Shown one piece after another: positions 6,855 through 13,434 of a DNA stretch of 64,000 nucleotides. Origin of the DNA: Ectopseudomonas composti. Lineage in GTDB: Bacteria; Pseudomonadota; Gammaproteobacteria; Pseudomonadales; Pseudomonadaceae. The stretch covers positions 1-64,000 of the forward strand of contig NZ_FOWP01000012.1 in assembly GCF_900115475.1 (NCBI RefSeq). The letters are read 5' to 3'. The notes beneath the pieces were generated by a model. It was not told the DNA's origin. It saw nothing but the letters and a program-made list of their open reading frames with translations, and did not search any database. The translations under genes and the position numbers were made by a program. Each line of letters opens with the position of its first letter. Position 1 is the first letter of the stretch.

Positions 6855-7706
6855 ATGAATGCGCCCCTGAAAACGCCCCTGCCGCACATCGTCAAACCGC
6901 GCCTCTCGCCTGCGGCCTTGCTGCCGGGCGTCACCACGCTGGGCAACCTGTGCAAGGCCAGCATCGCCCCGCTACTCGGCATTCTCGCCTTCATCGGCTT
7001 CTGGTCGCTGCTGGCGCAGTACAGCGAAGGGTTGCCCGGCCCGCTGAGCACCTGGCAGTCGGCGCTGGTGCTGTTCAGCGATCCGTTCTATGACAACGGC
7101 CCGAACGACATGGGCATCGGCTGGAACATCCTCAACTCGCTCGGCCGGGTCGGCGTCGGTTTCGGCCTGGCCGCACTGGTGGGCATTCCGCTGGGCTTCG
7201 CCATCGGCCGCTTCGCCTTTCTCGCCGGCATGCTCGCGCCGATCATCAGCCTGCTGCGCCCGGTCTCACCACTGGCCTGGCTGCCTATTGGCCTGCTGGT
7301 GTTCGAGGCGGCCGGCCCGGCATCAATCTGGGTGATTTTCATCAGTTCGATCTGGCCGATCATCCTCAACACTGCCGCAGGTGTTGCCAGCGTGCCGCAG
7401 GATTACCTGAACGTCGCCCGCGTTCTCAAGCTGTCGGAGTTCAAGGTGCTGACGCGCATTCTCTTCCCCGCCGTGCTGCCGCACCTGATGACCGGCATTC
7501 GCCTGTCCATCGGCGTGGCCTGGCTGGTGATCGTCGCCGCAGAAATGCTCACCGGCGGCATCGGCCTGGGCTTCTGGGTGTGGGACGAGTGGAACAACCT
7601 CAACGTCGAGCACATTCTCATCGCCATCATCGTCGTCGGCCTGATCGGCCTCGCCCTGGAGCAGGGCCTGCTGCTGATCGCCAAACGCTTCGACTACACC
7701 AGTTAA
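6855..7706 (+). CDS. nrtB: Nitrate ABC transporter permease
   Basis: A 283-residue inner-membrane permease of the NrtB/SsuC type with about six transmembrane helices. The cytoplasmic EAA loop that docks to the ATPase is visible as VPQDYLNVARVLKLSEFKVLTRILFP, with Gly replaced in the usual EAA-G core. A 40-residue N-terminal tail precedes the first helix (LLGILAFIGFWSLL). It starts 12 bases after nrtA with GGAGG before the ATG and is followed ten bases later by the ATPase gene. It moves nitrate (or nitrite/cyanate) delivered by NrtA across the inner membrane. Confidence 0.93.
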   Translation: MNAPLKTPLPHIVKPRLSPAALLPGVTTLGNLCKASIAPLLGILAFIGFWSLLAQYSEGLPGPLSTWQSALVLFSDPFYDNGPNDMGIGWNILNSLGRVGVGFGLAALVGIPLGFAIGRFAFLAGMLAPIISLLRPVSPLAWLPIGLLVFEAAGPASIWVIFISSIWPIILNTAAGVASVPQDYLNVARVLKLSEFKVLTRILFPAVLPHLMTGIRLSIGVAWLVIVAAEMLTGGIGLGFWVWDEWNNLNVEHILIAIIVVGLIGLALEQGLLLIAKRFDYTS

Positions 7707-7716
7707 GGAGACGAAC

Positions 7717-8508
7717 GTGGACAAATTCGTGGAGCTGACCGGCGTCAGCAAGCACTTCGACACCAAGAAAGGCCGCTTCCAGGCGCTGTCCGACGTCAAC
7801 CTGAGCATCGCCCGCGGCGAATTCGTCGCCCTGATCGGTCACTCCGGCTGCGGCAAGTCGACGGTACTCAACCTGATCGCCGGCCTGCTCGATGCCAACG
7901 AGGGCGGCCTGATCTGCAATGGTCGTGAGATCGACGGCCCCGGCCCCGAACGCGCCGTGGTGTTCCAGAACCACAGCCTGCTGCCATGGATGACCTGCTT
8001 CGGCAATGTGCACCTGGCCGTGGAGCGCGTATTCGGCGAGCGCGAGAACAAGGCGCAACTCAAGGCCCGCACCGAACAGGCACTGAACATGGTTGGCCTG
8101 GCGCATGCTATGCACAAACACCCCAACGAGATCTCCGGCGGCATGAAGCAACGCGTCGGCATCGCACGCGCCCTGGCCATGGAACCCAAGGTGCTGCTGA
8201 TGGACGAGCCGTTCGGCGCGCTCGATGCGCTGACTCGCGCCCATCTGCAGGACGAGTTGCTGCGCATCGTCGGCGAAACCAAAAGCACCGTGGTAATGGT
8301 CACCCATGACGTCGACGAGGCCGTGTTGCTGTCGGATCGCATCGTCATGATGACCAACGGCCCGGCCGCCACTGTAGGCGAAATCCTCAGCGTCGAGCTG
8401 CCGCGCCCGCGTGATCGCCTGGCCCTGGCCAACGACCCGCAGTACCACGCCTATCGCACCGCTGTGCTGGAGTTTCTCTACCAGCGTCAGCAGCGACCTG
8501 CCGCCTGA
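7717..8508 (+). CDS. nrtD: Nitrate ABC transporter ATP-binding protein
   Basis: A 263-residue ATPase that powers NrtB. Walker A is GHSGCGKST near residue 43, the signature is ISGGMKQRVGIARAL near 143, Walker B is VLLMDEPFGALD near 163, and the switch His is in VMVTHDVDEAV. The length and the PWMTCFGNV region after the Q-loop match the NrtD/SsuB/TauB group. AAGGAG precedes the GTG start. It has only the ATPase domain and no fused binding domain, unlike cyanobacterial NrtC, so the transporter has three components. A hairpin without a T-run (8518-8545) follows. Confidence 0.92.
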   Translation: MDKFVELTGVSKHFDTKKGRFQALSDVNLSIARGEFVALIGHSGCGKSTVLNLIAGLLDANEGGLICNGREIDGPGPERAVVFQNHSLLPWMTCFGNVHLAVERVFGERENKAQLKARTEQALNMVGLAHAMHKHPNEISGGMKQRVGIARALAMEPKVLLMDEPFGALDALTRAHLQDELLRIVGETKSTVVMVTHDVDEAVLLSDRIVMMTNGPAATVGEILSVELPRPRDRLALANDPQYHAYRTAVLEFLYQRQQRPAA

Positions 8509-8517
8509 TCGCCAGCG

Positions 8518-8545
8518 ACCGCTCTGGCTCAAGGGCTGGAGCGGT
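8518..8545 (+). terminator. Weak hairpin after nrtD
   Basis: ACCGCTC pairs with GAGCGGT around a 14-base loop, directly after the nrtD stop. There is no T-run, so this is at best a pause site or mRNA 3' end stabiliser. Confidence 0.35.
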
Positions 8546-8605
8546 TGAACCTCTGGCCTCTGGCAAGGACGAACTAGGGCATTCAACCGACAAGCAGAGA
8601 ATCCC

Positions 8606-9295
8606 GTGCTCGACCTCACCACCTGGAATCTGTCGATTCCAACAGACCCCACGCCTACCACCATCACCACCCAGCGCCTGAACAACGGCTATGAGAGCCG
8701 CTACTTTCGTCGCAATACCGACGGCAGCGTAACCTTCTGGGTGCCGGTCACTGGCTCGACCACTGCCGATGCCCGCTATCCACGCAGCGAGCTGCGCGAA
8801 ACCCAGCGCGACGGTAGCCTGGGCAACTGGCTGCATGCGAGCGCGGACAGTTATCTCAGCGCGGTGCTGCAGGTCGACCAGGTGCCCAGCCGCAACAAGG
8901 TGGTGATCGGCCAGATCCACAGCACCGATGTGCCAGGCAGCCAGAACGATCCATTGATCAAGGTGCAATACCACTACCGCCGTGGTGTTGGCCGGGTGGA
9001 GCTGCTGCTGCGCGTGCGACCTGGCGACAGCGAGGTGCAAAACATTCTGCTGGCCGAGAACATCCAGCTTGGTGAGCGCTTCGGTTACGACCTGCGGGTT
9101 ACGCCCAGCGGACGCATCGGTATCAGTGTGGCCAGCACCGATGGTGACGACGGCAGCTATTACCGTCAATTGAGCAGCGCCTGGAGCACCCAGCACCTGT
9201 ATTTCAAGGCCGGCGCCTACATTCAGGACAATTACGGACCGGACAGCGAAGGGGGGCGCGTCACCTTTTACCATCTCAACAGCCTGCACCGCTGA
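8606..9295 (+). CDS. Polysaccharide lyase family 7 (alginate lyase-like) protein
   Basis: A 229-residue single-domain protein with all three PL7 active-site blocks: RSELR near residue 60 (R(T/S)ELR motif), QIH near 112, and YFKAGAYIQ near 206 with the catalytic Tyr. PL7 enzymes cut alginate by beta-elimination. There is no signal peptide: the protein starts MLDLTTWNLSIP at a GTG, and the jelly-roll begins at once. Export is therefore uncertain, although the start could be mis-set. It lies between the nrt and nir operons; from memory P. aeruginosa also has a PL7-type gene in its nitrate cluster. Substrate preference cannot be read from sequence. Confidence 0.85.
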   Translation: MLDLTTWNLSIPTDPTPTTITTQRLNNGYESRYFRRNTDGSVTFWVPVTGSTTADARYPRSELRETQRDGSLGNWLHASADSYLSAVLQVDQVPSRNKVVIGQIHSTDVPGSQNDPLIKVQYHYRRGVGRVELLLRVRPGDSEVQNILLAENIQLGERFGYDLRVTPSGRIGISVASTDGDDGSYYRQLSSAWSTQHLYFKAGAYIQDNYGPDSEGGRVTFYHLNSLHR

Positions 9296-9341
9296 GGCAC
9301 GACGGCTTACAATCGTCGCTTTCCTCGACAATGGCCTGATC

Positions 9342-9788
9342 ATGGCGCGCCTGACCCTCGACTTCCCCGAAGACCAGTATTACTACAGCACCCACCTGAC
9401 CGTGCGCGTCACCGACATAAACGGCGCCAACCACCTGGGTAATGATTCGATGATCTCGATGATTTCCGAGGCCCGCGCCCGTTTTCTCTTCGAATTCGGC
9501 ATCCGCGAAACCGACGGCAAAGGCATCGGCATCATCGTCACCGACCTGGCCACCACCTACCGCGCCGAAGCCCATGCACGCGACCAGTTGTTGTTCGAGG
9601 TGGGCGTGATGGACTTCAACAAGTACGGCGGCGACATCACCTTCCGCATCACCCGCCCGGCTGACGGCGCACTGGTGGCGATGGCCAAATCCGGCTTCGT
9701 GTTCTTCGATTATCTGCAGTCGAAGGTGGTGCCGATACCGGAGCCCTTCAGCGCCAAATTCCCCAAGGTCAATCGCGTGGTCGGATAA
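9342..9788 (+). CDS. Acyl-CoA thioesterase-like hotdog protein
   Basis: A 148-residue hotdog-fold protein of the 4-hydroxybenzoyl-CoA thioesterase/YbgC type. The segment VRVTDINGANHLGNDSMISMISEARARFLFEFG corresponds to the family core in which DxxGxxHxxxY becomes DINGANHLGND. The central helix with SEARARFL and the strand GIGIIVTDLATTYRAEA follow. The catalytic Asp and the GxNHLGN turn are present. It probably hydrolyses an acyl- or aryl-CoA in the cytoplasm; the substrate is unknown. TACAAT at 9309-9314 is a plausible -10. It appears to be a single-gene unit between the alginate-lyase-like gene and the nir operon. Confidence 0.8.
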   Translation: MARLTLDFPEDQYYYSTHLTVRVTDINGANHLGNDSMISMISEARARFLFEFGIRETDGKGIGIIVTDLATTYRAEAHARDQLLFEVGVMDFNKYGGDITFRITRPADGALVAMAKSGFVFFDYLQSKVVPIPEPFSAKFPKVNRVVG

Positions 9789-9891
9789 CCGACCTGTTGG
9801 CGTGACAGTTGCTAATTCCTCTGCTACGCCTTAGGGCACAACGATAAAAGCCCTGCACCGCCCGGAACAGGGCACCATGGGAGGAACCGCA

Positions 9892-10065
9892 ATGCCAGCT
9901 ATGCGTCAACGCGCCCAGCGCGCTGCTCTGATCGCCAGCCTCTCCGCCTGGCCACTCCTCACCTTGCCCCTTCCCACTCACGCCACCACGGCCCATTTAC
10001 CCGCCACGGCGCAGACGCCTATGCAGGCTGAACACGCGCCAGGCAAGGCCGAACTCAGCCGCTGA
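9892..10065 (+). CDS. Possible small exported protein
   Basis: A 57-residue frame. ATG 9892 has GGAGGA seven bases upstream, an excellent ribosome binding site. The N-terminus MPAMRQRAQRAALIASLSAWPLLTL... has basic residues, a hydrophobic stretch and an Ala-rich cleavage region (PTHATTA), consistent with a Sec signal peptide. This would leave a mature peptide of only about 25 residues rich in Ala, Pro and Glu. No family is recognised. A longer start at 9877 lacks its own site. The good ribosome binding site and the signal-like sequence are the only support. Confidence 0.4.
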   Translation: MPAMRQRAQRAALIASLSAWPLLTLPLPTHATTAHLPATAQTPMQAEHAPGKAELSR

Positions 10066-10161
10066 CGGGCCAGCGCCGCACCAAATCGGCGCTCACGGCC
10101 TTGAAAAGGTGCACCCGCAGGAACTGCGGGCGCTCACGATGCGCCCTGAAACCCGCCAAAC

Positions 10162-10313
10162 CAGACTGTGTGAAAACTACTGCGCTCGGCCATGCAGCGT
10201 TAAAAACAGGCTCAGATGCTCATTTACAGCACGCAAACTGCGCTTCTTCGCCTGTTTTGCGGGGCCGCCATCGGTATTGCCTGACCTTCGCTCGCTACGT
10301 TTCACACGGTCTG
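10162..10313. repeat. Nested palindromic repeat element (MITE-like)
   Basis: The ends are inverted repeats with few mismatches: CAGACTGTGTGAAAACTA on the left against CAGACCGTGTGAAACGTA (reverse complement of the right end). Inside, AAAACAGGC and GCCTGTTTT form a second inverted pair. Part of the core, GC(A/T)GCGTTAAAA(A/G)CAGGCTC, recurs at about 25249-25269 before ppsA. It has no coding capacity, which suggests a non-autonomous dispersed repeat. Confidence 0.6.
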
Positions 10314-10333
10314 AAACCTGCGGTTTGATCAAT

Positions 10334-10348
10334 TGGCACAAGCGCTGC
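10334..10348 (+). promoter_or_regulatory. Sigma-54 (RpoN) -24/-12 promoter of nirB operon
   Basis: TGGCACA-AGCG-CTGC matches TGGCACG-N4-TTGC with correct GG-GC spacing; one T of the -12 element is C. Transcription would begin near 10360, immediately before the first leader hairpin. Its position relative to the leader is the same as at nrtA. Confidence 0.75.
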
Positions 10349-10374
10349 ATTGATAACCGCACAACTTGATTAAA

Positions 10375-10465
10375 GCGCGCTGCTCAACGACGAGCAGCAC
10401 GCTTCCCGAAAGCTCGGGATCGGACAAAGGCGTCCTCGCTAGGTGACTAGCGGGACGCCTTTTTT
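10375..10465 (+). promoter_or_regulatory. ANTAR (NasT-type) antitermination leader of nirB-nirD-nasA-cobA
   Basis: Hairpin 1: GCTGCTC/GAGCAGC (10379-10398) with loop AACGAC (10386-10391), extended below an A-C mismatch. A small CCCGA/TCGGG hairpin follows. Hairpin 2: GGAC/GTCC with loop AAAGGC (10426-10431). Both loops have A at 1 and G at 4. AAAGGCGTCC (10426-10435) alternatively pairs with GGACGCCTTT (10453-10462), continued by CGCTAG/CTAGCG, to make a terminator with six T's (10460-10465). A NasT-type regulator of nirBD transcript elongation is known in P. aeruginosa, so this leader probably makes the operon nitrate-responsive. Confidence 0.88.
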
Positions 10466-10530
10466 GTTTTTCTGGCCTGCCATTTCTGGCAGCCAGCTTT
10501 CCGTGACTATTGACCCAGGAGATAGCCGGC

Positions 10531-13002
10531 ATGCAAAAGCTCAAGCTGGTGATGATCGGCAACGGCATGGCGGGTGTGCGCACCCTCGAAGAGCTGCTCA
10601 AGCTCGCCCCCGATCTATACGACATCACCGTGTTCGGCGCCGAGCCGCACCCCAACTACAACCGCATCCTGCTCTCGCCGGTGCTGGCCGGCGAGCAAGC
10701 GTTCGAAGACATCATTCTCAACGACCTCAACTGGTACGCGGACAACGACGTCAAGCTGCTGCTCGGTCGCAAGGTGGTGAAGATCGACCGCAAGAAGCGC
10801 CTGGTCATCGCCGATGACGGCAGCGAAGCCGAATACGACCGTTTGCTCATCGCCACCGGTTCCACCCCCTTCATCCTGCCGGTACCGGGCAAGGACCTGC
10901 ACGGCGTGATCGGCTACCGCGACATTGCCGACACACGGACAATGATGGACACCGCCAAGACCCACAAACATGCCGTGGTCATCGGTGGCGGCCTGCTCGG
11001 CCTGGAGGCAGCTAATGGCCTCAAGCTGCGCGGCATGGACGTCACCGTGGTGCACATCGGCGACTGGCTGCTGGAGCGTCAGCTCGACCGCACCGCCGGC
11101 GAGTTGCTGCAGAAGTCGCTGGAAGATCGTGGCCTGAAGTTCCTGCTGCCCAAGCACACTGCCGAGTTGCTGGACAACGGCGAAGGCCGCGTCTGCGCGG
11201 TGAAGTTCAAGGACGGCGAGGTGATTCCTGCCGACCTGGTGGTGATGGCCGCCGGCATCCGCCCCAACAGCGAACTGGCCGAGCGCGCCGGCATCGCCTG
11301 CAACCGTGGCATTTTGGTCAACGACACGCTGCAGACCTTCGACCCGCGCATCTACGCCATCGGCGAATGCGCCAGCCACCGCGGCATCGCCTACGGTCTG
11401 GTAGCGCCGCTGTTCGAGCAGGCCAAGGTCTGCGCCAATCACCTGGCCCAGCTCGGCTATTCGCGCTACCAGGGTTCGGTGACATCGACCAAGCTCAAGG
11501 TCACCGGCATCGACCTGTTCTCCGCCGGGGAATTCATGGGTTCGGACGATACCGAATGCATCACCCTCTCCGACCCCATCGGCGGCGTGTACAAGAAGCT
11601 GGCGATCAAGGACGACGTGCTAGTCGGCGCCTGCCTCTACGGCGACACCGCCGACGGCGGCTGGTACTTCCGGCAGATCCGCGAGAAACAGTCCATCGGC
11701 GAGATCCGCGACCATTTGATGTTTGGTGCGGCCGGCTTCGGTGAGGGGGCCATCGGTGACGTCGGCCACCAGGGCGCGGACAAGACCGCCAACATGCCCG
11801 ACAGCATGGAGGTGTGCGGCTGCAACGGCGTGTGCAAGGGCAGCATCGTCAAGGCCATCCAGGAAAACGGCCTGTTTTCCGTCGACGAGGTGAAGAAGCA
11901 CACCAAGGCGGCCAGCTCCTGCGGCTCCTGCACTGGCCTGGTGGAACAGATTCTGATCAGCACCGTCGGCGGCGCGGCGGACGTCAAGCCCAAGAGCGAG
12001 AAGGCCATCTGCGGTTGCTCCGAGCTCAACCACGGGCAAATCCGTAAAGCCATCCGCGAACAGCACCTGACGTCCATGGCGCAGACCATGACCTTCCTCA
12101 ACTGGAGCACGCCCAACGGCTGCGCCACCTGCCGCCCGGCGCTGAACTACTACCTGATCTCCACCTGGCCGGGCGAGGCGCAGGACGACCCGCAGTCGCG
12201 CCTGATCAACGAACGCGCCCACGCCAACATCCAGAAAGACGGCACCTACTCGGTGGTGCCACGCATGTGGGGCGGCGTGACCAACCCGTCCGAGCTGCGC
12301 CGCATCGCCGATGTCGCTGACAAGTACAAGGTGCCCATGGTCAAGGTCACCGGCGGTCAGCGCATCGATCTGCTTGGGATCAAGAAGGAAGACCTGCCAG
12401 CGGTATGGAAGGAGCTGGACATGCCCTCCGGCCACGCCTACGGCAAGTCCATCCGCACGGTGAAGACCTGCGTAGGCAGCGAGTTCTGTCGCTTCGGCAC
12501 GCAGAACTCGACCCAGCTCGGCATCGACCTGGAGCACGATCTGTTCAACATGTGGTCACCGCACAAGGTCAAGCTGGCGGTTTCCGGTTGCCCACGCAAC
12601 TGCGCCGAGGCCGGCATCAAGGACGTCGGCATCATCGGTGTGGACTCGGGCTTCGAGCTGTACATCGGCGGCAATGGCGGGATCAAGACCGAGGTCGCCG
12701 AGTTCTTCGTCAAGGTCAAGACCGCCGAAGAAGTACGCGAGTACAACGCCGCCTTCCTCCAGCTATACCGCGAGGAAGCCTTCTACCTCGAACGCACCGT
12801 GCATTACCTGCAGCGCGTCGGCATGGAATACATCAAGAAGGCCGTGCTGGAAGACGAAGCCAACCGCAAGGCCCTGGCTGCGCGCTTGCACTACGCCCTG
12901 TCGTTCGAGCAGGACCCCTGGAAGCAGCGCATCGAAACGCCGCAACTGAAGAAGGAGTTCGACCCGATCAAGGTCGTGCAACTCGAGGAGGCCGGCGTAT
13001 GA
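10531..13002 (+). CDS. nirB: Assimilatory nitrite reductase [NAD(P)H] large subunit
   Basis: An 823-residue cytoplasmic flavo-sirohaem enzyme reducing nitrite to ammonium. Domains in order: FAD-binding (MIGNGMAGVRTLEELL, residues 5-20), NAD-binding (VIGGGLLGLEAANGL near 155), and a BFD-like [2Fe-2S] segment (VCGCNGVCKG ... CGSCTGLVEQI near 425-470) with a second Cys-rich repeat (ICGCSELNHG ... CATCRP). Then comes the nitrite/sulphite reductase ferredoxin-like half and the [4Fe-4S]-sirohaem site: CVGSEFC ... SGCPRNCAEAG near 650-695. Start 10531 has AGGAGA upstream; an in-frame upstream start at 10510 lacks this. It overlaps nirD (ATGA). CobA, encoded downstream, supplies the sirohaem precursor. 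Confidence 0.97.
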   Translation: MQKLKLVMIGNGMAGVRTLEELLKLAPDLYDITVFGAEPHPNYNRILLSPVLAGEQAFEDIILNDLNWYADNDVKLLLGRKVVKIDRKKRLVIADDGSEAEYDRLLIATGSTPFILPVPGKDLHGVIGYRDIADTRTMMDTAKTHKHAVVIGGGLLGLEAANGLKLRGMDVTVVHIGDWLLERQLDRTAGELLQKSLEDRGLKFLLPKHTAELLDNGEGRVCAVKFKDGEVIPADLVVMAAGIRPNSELAERAGIACNRGILVNDTLQTFDPRIYAIGECASHRGIAYGLVAPLFEQAKVCANHLAQLGYSRYQGSVTSTKLKVTGIDLFSAGEFMGSDDTECITLSDPIGGVYKKLAIKDDVLVGACLYGDTADGGWYFRQIREKQSIGEIRDHLMFGAAGFGEGAIGDVGHQGADKTANMPDSMEVCGCNGVCKGSIVKAIQENGLFSVDEVKKHTKAASSCGSCTGLVEQILISTVGGAADVKPKSEKAICGCSELNHGQIRKAIREQHLTSMAQTMTFLNWSTPNGCATCRPALNYYLISTWPGEAQDDPQSRLINERAHANIQKDGTYSVVPRMWGGVTNPSELRRIADVADKYKVPMVKVTGGQRIDLLGIKKEDLPAVWKELDMPSGHAYGKSIRTVKTCVGSEFCRFGTQNSTQLGIDLEHDLFNMWSPHKVKLAVSGCPRNCAEAGIKDVGIIGVDSGFELYIGGNGGIKTEVAEFFVKVKTAEEVREYNAAFLQLYREEAFYLERTVHYLQRVGMEYIKKAVLEDEANRKALAARLHYALSFEQDPWKQRIETPQLKKEFDPIKVVQLEEAGV

Positions 13003-13325
13003 ACTGGCTGGATATCTGCGCCCTGGACGAGATCAACGTGCTCGGCTCGCGCATCGTCGCCGGGCCGAAAGGCGACATCGCCATCTTCCGTACCACCAGC
13101 GACGAGGTCTTCGCCCTCGACGACCGCTGCCCGCACAAGGGCGGCCCGCTGTCCCAGGGGCTGATCTACGGCAAACGCGTGGCCTGCCCGCTGCACAACT
13201 GGCAGATCGAACTGGACAGCGGCGCGGCGGTGGCGCCGGACGTTGGCTGTGCGCACCGGCACCACGCCCGCGTGGAAAACGGCCGCGTGCTGCTGGCCCT
13301 GAACCAGGCCGAAAAGTGCGCATAG
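12999..13325 (+). CDS. nirD: Nitrite reductase small subunit (Rieske-type)
   Basis: A 108-residue Rieske-fold protein partnering NirB. The [2Fe-2S] ligands are complete: CPHKGGPLSQG near residue 46 and CPLHNW near 66 (C-x-H ... C-x-x-H). This differs from enteric NirD proteins, which have lost them, and suggests the subunit is an active electron-transfer partner here. The start codon overlaps the nirB stop (ATGA at 12999-13002), indicating coupled translation. A REP-type palindrome separates it from nasA, so mRNA stability may differ across the operon. Confidence 0.95.
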   Translation: MNWLDICALDEINVLGSRIVAGPKGDIAIFRTTSDEVFALDDRCPHKGGPLSQGLIYGKRVACPLHNWQIELDSGAAVAPDVGCAHRHHARVENGRVLLALNQAEKCA

Positions 13326-13329
13326 AACG

Positions 13330-13379
13330 GTAGGAGCCAGCTTGCTGGCGATGCTTTCGCGACCTGGGTCGCCAGCAAG
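13330..13379. repeat. REP element inside the nir-nas operon
   Basis: GTAGGAGCCAGCTTGCTGGCGA followed by TCGCCAGCAAG, a typical Pseudomonas REP palindrome (CCAGCAAG/CTTGCTGG). It lies between nirD and nasA within one presumed transcript. Confidence 0.8.
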
Positions 13380-13434
13380 AACTCAGCGTCCCCCTAGCGC
13401 CTACAACAGGCCGCAAACCACGGAGTCGAGCGCC

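Larger units (their letters stand above)
10066..10530. other. Non-coding regulatory region upstream of nirB
   Basis: These 465 bases carry no credible gene. They contain a 152-base palindromic repeat element (10162-10313), a sigma-54-type promoter (10334-10348) and a second ANTAR-type leader with terminator (10375-10465). Short frames here fall inside the repeat element. Confidence 0.8.

Noticed and set aside
10101..10369. Short frames in the region before nirB
   Set aside because: They lie within the palindromic repeat element and the sigma-54/ANTAR leader and lack ribosome binding sites.
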